A stretch of DNA of 9,561 nt, from assembly GCA_027024305.1 (NCBI GenBank), contig JALVSO010000064.1, positions 1 to 9,561 of the forward strand. Direction: 5' to 3'. The position numbers and the translations under genes are program-made. Shown here one piece after another: positions 6,833-9,561 of this stretch (position 1 is the stretch's first letter; each line of letters begins with the position of its first letter). The notes beneath the pieces are model-generated. The model saw only the letters and a program-made list of their open reading frames with translations. It was not told the DNA's origin and made no database searches. This DNA comes from Candidatus Parcubacteria bacterium. Lineage in GTDB: Bacteria > Patescibacteriota > Minisyncoccia > Phycocordibacterales > GCA-2747955.

Positions 6833-6881
6833 AAATGGAAAAAGAAGGGGGCGCCTTCGGCGCCCCCTTCTTTTTCCATTT
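6833..6881. terminator. 23-bp perfect hairpin, probable strong bidirectional terminator
   Basis: Arms 6833-6855 and 6859-6881 are perfectly complementary, with a TTC apex (CTTCG within GGCGCC...). The core GGGGGCGCC is flanked on both sides by A/T-rich pairs (GAAAAAG...CTTTTTC), so a U-rich tail is available in either direction. It lies 4 nt after the rpsU terminator and may stop read-through from both sides. Confidence 0.75.
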
Positions 6882-6903
6882 AGAAATAGGTTATTGGGAT
6901 TTT

Positions 6904-6941
6904 TGTCCACGTACTGGTACGTGGGACCATATTTTCTTTTC
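6904..6941. repeat. 38-bp repeat, copy 1, with internal hairpin
   Basis: Begins TGTCCACGTACTGGTACGTG and ends CATATTTTCTTTTC. The internal CCACGTAC-TG-GTACGTGG can form an 8-bp stem followed by a T-rich stretch. Copy 2 at 6967-7004 differs at three positions. Confidence 0.75.
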
Positions 6942-6966
6942 GGTTTTTTTCTTGAGTTGTGACCGC

Positions 6967-7004
6967 TGTCCACGTACTGATGCGTGGGACTATATTTTCT
7001 TTTC
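6967..7004. repeat. 38-bp repeat, copy 2, with weakened hairpin
   Basis: Begins TGTCCACGTACTGATGCGTG and ends CTATATTTTCTTTTC. It lies 63 nt downstream of copy 1 (start to start) in direct orientation. Two of the three differences fall in the stem and weaken it; the shared tail is T-rich. Confidence 0.75.
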
Positions 7005-7020
7005 TTTCCTTTTTATCCAT

Positions 7021-7088
7021 TTTATTGGCGTAAATGAAAAACCAACGGAGGCTGTTGGTTTTATTGGTTTTTTAAGTCGCCCGCCAAT
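7021..7088 (-). terminator. Terminator of the HisRS-like gene, probably bidirectional
   Basis: AAAACCAAC (7038-7046) and GTTGGTTTT (7054-7062) form a 9-bp stem with a 7-nt loop. On the minus strand the stem is followed by TTTTTCATTT, suitable for ending the HisRS-like transcript; on the plus strand by TTATTGGTTTTTT. An outer 7-bp inverted repeat, ATTGGCG (7024-7030) and CGCCAAT (7082-7088), encloses it. Confidence 0.7.
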
Positions 7089-7106
7089 GTAAATGTTAAC
7101 TTAACC

Positions 7107-8225
7107 CTATTTTATTAATTTTTTAACGTATTTCCCCACATCCTTAATCGGTATTTCAGTTTGAGAGAAATCGCTCATCCTCCTTATTAATACTTTGTCT
7201 TTTTTGGCCTCCTGTTCTCCGATAATCAAGACATATTCTGACTCTTTGGCGGCGGCCCTTTTAATTTGCTCGGAAATTTTTTCTTTATCAATATCATAGG
7301 AAACCGGAACTCCGACTTTGGCCATGGCGTCAATAATTTCAAGATATTTTAGTTTTGAGGTTGAGCCTATTTTTAACAGATGAATATTTATCTTTTTTTT
7401 AAGAAGTTTGACTTTTTTATTTTTCTTTTTCTGGAAGTTCATGCTCAAACCGATGGCGGAAACTTTCTTTTTTTTCAAGACATCGCCGCCTATTTCGTCA
7501 TAGCGCCCCCCAAAGGCCACCTCTTCGACTTCTTTTTTTCCCGGAGCCTTGGCCATTATTTTAAAAATTATTTTGGAAAAGAATAATTTGGAGCCGGTCA
7601 TATTTTCATCTATGAGATAGTCAATACCGAATGATTCTAAAAATTCAATGGTATCTTGAAAGTGTTCAATGCTCCTTTTGGATAAAAATTGCATGGGGCT
7701 TGGGGCCCGAGCATTTATTTCTTGAAGATATTTCTTATTAAAAGTATAGTATATGGATAGCGGGTCTTTTGTTATTTTTTTTTGCTCAATGGCTTTTAGT
7801 TCAGAGCGATTTTCTTTATAGAAGGCCGACAAAGCGCTTTTGAAAGCTTTTTGTGACTCCCTATCACCGATGGCATTGAGAATAACGGTAAAATCGGAAT
7901 AGCCTTCGTTTTCCAAAATTGAAATGGCCGTTTTGATAACGGTGGCTTCGGCCAGTGCCGATTCCACGTTGATAATGTCCATGCCCATGCCGGAAGTTTT
8001 TTTGACCACCGGTTTTTTATAAAAAAACATTTTTAGGGGAGAAATTCTCTTGGCACCCAGTTCGCTTTTGAAGCTTTTTAGAATTTTTAACTTTTCATCT
8101 TCAACCAGATTATTGTCTTTAAAAATTTTTTCTTCCACATCGACAAAGTCAAAGCCATAGTGGTTGGCAATGTAGTCGGACTCGTGATTAATAATATTCT
8201 TTTTTTTAATATCGTCTATTTGCAT
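7107..8225 (-). CDS. Histidyl-tRNA synthetase-like paralogue, catalytically degenerate
   Basis: A 372-residue protein. The C-terminal 95 residues (about 278-372: INIHLLKIG, then LEIIDAMAKVGVPVSYDIDKE, YVLIIGEQEAKKDKVLIRRM) match the HisRS anticodon-binding fold. The catalytic-like part keeps VAFGGRYDEIGG (236-247), the HisA-2 motif, and ILNAIGDRESQKAF (115-128). However, the class II motif 1 region is missing, the motif 2 region (LKMFFYKKPVVKKTSGMGMD) lacks the R-x-E pattern, the HisA-1 motif (normally LVRGLDYYT) reads LIDENMTGSKLF, and motif 3's Arg is absent (IGLSMNFQKK). It is also about 50 residues shorter than HisRS. It is therefore probably not a synthetase; regulatory or HisZ-like roles are possible, but no his genes are nearby. 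Stop is TAG and no TGA occurs in frame. ATG 8225 is supported by the -10 box 9 nt upstream. Confidence 0.8.
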   Translation of the reverse strand: MQIDDIKKKNIINHESDYIANHYGFDFVDVEEKIFKDNNLVEDEKLKILKSFKSELGAKRISPLKMFFYKKPVVKKTSGMGMDIINVESALAEATVIKTAISILENEGYSDFTVILNAIGDRESQKAFKSALSAFYKENRSELKAIEQKKITKDPLSIYYTFNKKYLQEINARAPSPMQFLSKRSIEHFQDTIEFLESFGIDYLIDENMTGSKLFFSKIIFKIMAKAPGKKEVEEVAFGGRYDEIGGDVLKKKKVSAIGLSMNFQKKKNKKVKLLKKKINIHLLKIGSTSKLKYLEIIDAMAKVGVPVSYDIDKEKISEQIKRAAAKESEYVLIIGEQEAKKDKVLIRRMSDFSQTEIPIKDVGKYVKKLIK

Positions 8226-8234
8226 CTTTCGGAA

Positions 8235-8243
8235 ATTATACCA
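8235..8243 (-). promoter_or_regulatory. Extended -10 promoter of the HisRS-like gene
   Basis: On the minus strand TGGTATAAT matches TGnTATAAT and ends 9 nt before ATG 8225. A leader of about 3 nt is predicted. The -35 is unrecognisable. Confidence 0.65.
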
Positions 8244-8281
8244 TATTTGTTTTTCATCCCTAAGTTTCCCATTCTCTTAAA

Positions 8282-8290
8282 TTATCCACA
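8282..8290 (+). promoter_or_regulatory. Single consensus DnaA-box match
   Basis: TTATCCACA is identical to the E. coli strong DnaA box. A near-match, TTATCCAAC, follows at about 8305-8313. An AT-rich stretch lies at 8340-8400. One box with one near-match is insufficient for an origin call. Confidence 0.35.
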
Positions 8291-8355
8291 AAAGACTTGT
8301 TTTTATCCAACATAGTTGATAGAATTGTAATCAGATAGGAATTTTATTCCGTATC

Positions 8356-8384
8356 TTGACATATAGTATAAATTATATTATACT
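8356..8384 (+). promoter_or_regulatory. Promoter of the pilin-like genes with overlapping palindrome
   Basis: TTGACA (8356-8361) is 17 nt from TATACT (8379-8384). A 9-bp perfect inverted repeat, ATAGTATAA (8363-8371) and TTATACTAT (8378-8386), with a 6-nt centre covers the spacer and -10, as an operator would. A second inverted repeat, TTGAC/GTCAA (8389-8405), lies at the expected transcript start. Confidence 0.65.
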
Positions 8385-8441
8385 ATTATTGACTTCATTT
8401 GTCAAATTAAAAGGTTAGAATCCTTTAAAAATATTAAAAAG

Positions 8442-8492
8442 GCTCGATCAAAATTAACCAGCGGGGGTGATCGAGCTAAATTAAGTGCCCCC
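8442..8492 (+). ncRNA. Potential H-type pseudoknot in the pilin-like mRNA leader
   Basis: Stem 1 is GCTCGATCA (8442-8450) with TGATCGAGC (8468-8476), 9 bp perfect. The loop ends in GGGGG (8463-8467), which can pair with CCCCC (8488-8492) just downstream, crossing stem 1. The structure ends 13 nt before ATG 8506, in a leader of about 115 nt, while other genes here have almost no leader. This suggests cis-regulation of translation or transcription. It does not match a riboswitch class I can recognise. Confidence 0.55.
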
Positions 8493-8505
8493 AAATTTTA
8501 ATAAT

Positions 8506-8883
8506 ATGAAAAAATTTTTGATGTTATTCTTAACTATGGCTCCAACCATTATGTTGGCCAGTAGCGCTCCCGGAGAGGATGTTGCCAGCAAGAAAGGAAC
8601 TCTTGGCTCAATTATAGAAACTCTTTCAAATATGGCCGAGAGTCTTTACGGATTGATTATCACTTTAATTATTATTGCTTTTGCTTGAGGTATTTTGAAA
8701 TTTGTTTTTCAATCCGGTGAAGAACAGGAGAAGGGAAAAAGCTATATGATTTGGTCAATCGTAGCCATTACCATTTTGATGTCAATTTGGGGAATTGTAA
8801 AAATTTTCCAGTCAACCTTTGGGGCCGACGATAAGACCATTGATGCTCCAAATATTCCAAAGCTTAATAATCCGAATAAATAA
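8506..8883 (+). CDS. TrbC/VirB2-like small membrane protein with signal peptide
   Basis: A 125-residue protein when TGA 8686-8688 is read as Trp (W61). The N-terminus MKKFLMLFLTMAPTIMLASS is a signal peptide with likely cleavage near ASS-A. After a short segment come two membrane helices: about 47-69 (YGLIITLIIIAFAWGILKFVF) and about 82-103 (IWSIVAITILMSIWGIVKIF), separated by the charged loop QSGEEQEKGKS. The W-G-x-x-K-F and IWG-IV patterns resemble the VirB2/TrbC-like pilin family abundant in CPR genomes, where W61 is a usual position. Such proteins are pilin subunits of conjugation-like or other secretion machines, but no ATPase or VirB partner is in the window. ATG 8506 is preferred over the in-frame GTG 8485, which lies in the leader structure. 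The second, related gene starts 5 nt later. Confidence 0.8.
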
Positions 8884-8888
8884 TTTCT

Positions 8889-9161
8889 ATGGCTGTAAGC
8901 GACACAGCTTTTGAATCCGGGATTAAGACCATTACCCACAAGATAGTTGACGTTCTGATTACTCCCATAGAGTGGTTACTGATTGGAGCTTCCCTGGTTA
9001 TGTTCTTTTATGGGTTGGTGGTTTTTTTGGCCACCTCCGAATCGGCCAAGAAGGAAGATGGTAAGCGCCATATGCTCTGGGGCCTGGTAGGTTTATTCAT
9101 TATCTTTGCCGTCTGGGGAGTAGTGACAATTGTGGGTGATACGGTCAATTCTTTAAGATAG
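8889..9161 (+). CDS. TrbC/VirB2-like small membrane protein, paralogue
   Basis: A 90-residue protein with two membrane helices: about 22-48 (TPIEWLLIGASLVMFFYGLVVFL) and about 63-84 (LWGLVGLFIIFAVWGVVTIV). The layout (FYGLVVFL, then SESAKKEDGKRHMLWGLVG, then AVWGVV) mirrors the preceding gene's second half, so the two are tandem paralogues. It lacks the cleavable signal peptide of its neighbour, so insertion must differ. It begins 5 nt after the neighbour's TAA and is co-transcribed. No Shine-Dalgarno sequence is visible. Its Trp codons are all TGG and it ends with TAG. Confidence 0.8.
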   Translation: MAVSDTAFESGIKTITHKIVDVLITPIEWLLIGASLVMFFYGLVVFLATSESAKKEDGKRHMLWGLVGLFIIFAVWGVVTIVGDTVNSLR

Positions 9162-9255
9162 AAAGAGAAAAAAGAAGTCCATTCGGGCTCTTAGATTATA
9201 GGTTGAACCCGAGAATTCCAACTGTTTAAAACCTGATTTTAATTTATTACTCTGG
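9162..9255. other. Intergenic stretch with weak inverted repeat
   Basis: ATTCGGG (about 9181-9187) and CCCGAGAAT (about 9208-9216) can form a weak stem; no T-tract follows. I see no ORF or promoter here. Confidence 0.4.
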
Positions 9256-9385
9256 ATCCCGGATATTGGACCAAGCACCACTTTTGAAAAAATATTTAGC
9301 TGAAACTTAACTTTTTGCAGTTTCACGAACAAAAGGTTTAAAACCTTTTATTCACACAAAAGTGGTGCTCGGTCCATTCCGGGAT
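9256..9385. repeat. Three-armed palindromic element A
   Basis: Arms 9256-9286 and 9357-9385 pair with small bulges; the best block is AGCACCACTTTTG (9274-9286) with CAAAAGTGGTGCT (9357-9369), then GGACC/GGTCC and ATCCCGGA/TCCGGGAT. The interior holds two further stems: TGAAAC/GTTTCA (9301-9306, 9320-9325) and AAAAGGTTT/AAACCTTTT (9331-9339, 9341-9349). The element could be a cruciform or a folded RNA with a multi-way junction. Confidence 0.75.
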
Positions 9386-9442
9386 GACAAACACTAAAAG
9401 TGCTTGTCCTGACAGCAACCATCGGTTGCTGTCATCCCGGAA
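9377..9442. repeat. Palindromic element B with alternative folds
   Basis: TTCCGGGATGACA (9377-9389) and TGTCATCCCGGAA (9430-9442) are a perfect 13-bp inverted repeat. Inside, GACAGCAACC (9411-9420) and GGTTGCTGTC (9424-9433) are a perfect 10-bp hairpin with an ATC loop. The two share 9430-9433, so they compete at the base. The left arm of B is shared with the right arm of A. Confidence 0.75.
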
Positions 9443-9444
9443 AC

Positions 9445-9540
9445 CCCAGCACTTTTATAAAATATAAAATTATCATTTTTGTTTTCTAAAAAATGAAATA
9501 TTAAAATTTTAGTCTATTATTTTTGGGAAAAAGTGCTGGG
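9445..9540. repeat. Palindromic element C, AT-rich interior
   Basis: CCCAGCACTTTT (9445-9456) and AAAAGTGCTGGG (9529-9540) are perfectly complementary over 12 bp with a 72-nt AT-rich interior. AGCACTTTT (9448-9456) can alternatively pair with AAAAGTGCT (9396-9404). The stretch 9541-9558 (GTTATCCGAGATCCGGA) resembles the inverse of the left end of element A (GGATCCCGGATATTGG), so A to C may be one inverted-repeat unit continuing past the window. Confidence 0.7.
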
Positions 9541-9561
9541 AGTTATCCGAGATCCGGATTA

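Noticed and set aside
6904..7004. CRISPR array
   Set aside because: Only two diverged copies with one spacer; the palindrome and T-rich tail fit terminator-like repeats.
6835..7092. 85-codon plus-strand ORF as a gene
   Set aside because: It runs through the 23-bp hairpin, both 38-bp repeats and the terminator stem; its repeated WD-x-IFFS peptide is just the DNA repeat translated.
7107..8225. Functional histidyl-tRNA synthetase
   Set aside because: Class II motif residues and the HisA-1 motif are missing; only the fold and the HisA-2 GGRYD remain.
8485..8505. GTG 8485 as start of the pilin-like gene
   Set aside because: It places seven extra residues before a good signal peptide and uses bases of the CCCCC pairing strand; ATG 8506 is more typical.
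1..9161. TGA read as glycine (code 25)
   Set aside because: Gly would give GTLPKG, PGG and AGG at sites that need Trp in Nudix, SPFH and pilin-like proteins, while Trp fits throughout.

Overview
The window looks like a chromosomal segment of a Candidate Phyla Radiation (Patescibacteria-type) bacterium. The evidence is a small AT-rich gene set, almost no Shine-Dalgarno sequences, a Cys-rich surface protein of a type common in CPR genomes, tandem two-TM TrbC/VirB2-like proteins, a divergent FtsA/PilM-like protein and a degenerate HisRS paralogue. The overriding property is the genetic code. TGA is read as a sense codon in at least six genes, and every usable alignment position says tryptophan: W-TLPKG of the Nudix fold, the Trp before the last NusB helices, PG-W and TI-W in the SPFH protein, EA-E-W-DAF and W-SPS in the surface protein, A-W-G in the pilin-like protein. 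All genes end in TAA or TAG. This is a code-4-like TGA=Trp assignment, not the TGA=Gly code known from Gracilibacteria/Absconditabacteria. With standard code, nusB-nudix, the SPFH gene, ybeY and the first pilin-like gene are broken or missed.

Layout: (i) 1-719, 3' end of a Cys-rich surface protein gene, then a terminator; (ii) 720-1184, a non-coding stretch dominated by a 163-nt imperfect hairpin; (iii) 1201-4773, an FtsA/PilM-like gene, a NusB-Nudix fusion followed 3 nt later by RNase III, and a DedA-family membrane protein; (iv) 4887-6090, an SPFH/slipin gene and a GNAT gene, probably co-transcribed; (v) 6080-6484 on the minus strand, ybeY, overlapping the GNAT gene tail to tail; (vi) 6571-6807, rpsU, divergent from ybeY; (vii) 6808-7106, a hairpin-rich terminator region with a 23-bp perfect hairpin and two 38-bp repeats; (viii) 7107-8225 minus, a HisRS-like paralogue lacking class II catalytic residues; (ix) 8226-8505, a divergent promoter region with a DnaA-box match, a palindromic promoter and a potential pseudoknot leader; (x) 8506-9161, two TrbC/VirB2-like membrane proteins; (xi) 9162-9561, nested inverted repeats running off the window end.

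Several genes share a theme: NusB (rRNA antitermination), RNase III (rRNA processing), YbeY (16S 3'-end maturation) and bS21 (binds near the 16S 3' end) are all here. Promoters are mostly of the extended -10 type (TGnTATAAT), and for three genes the -10 ends only 6-9 nt before the ATG, which predicts leaderless or nearly leaderless mRNAs. I found no CRISPR array, tRNA, rRNA or transposase gene.
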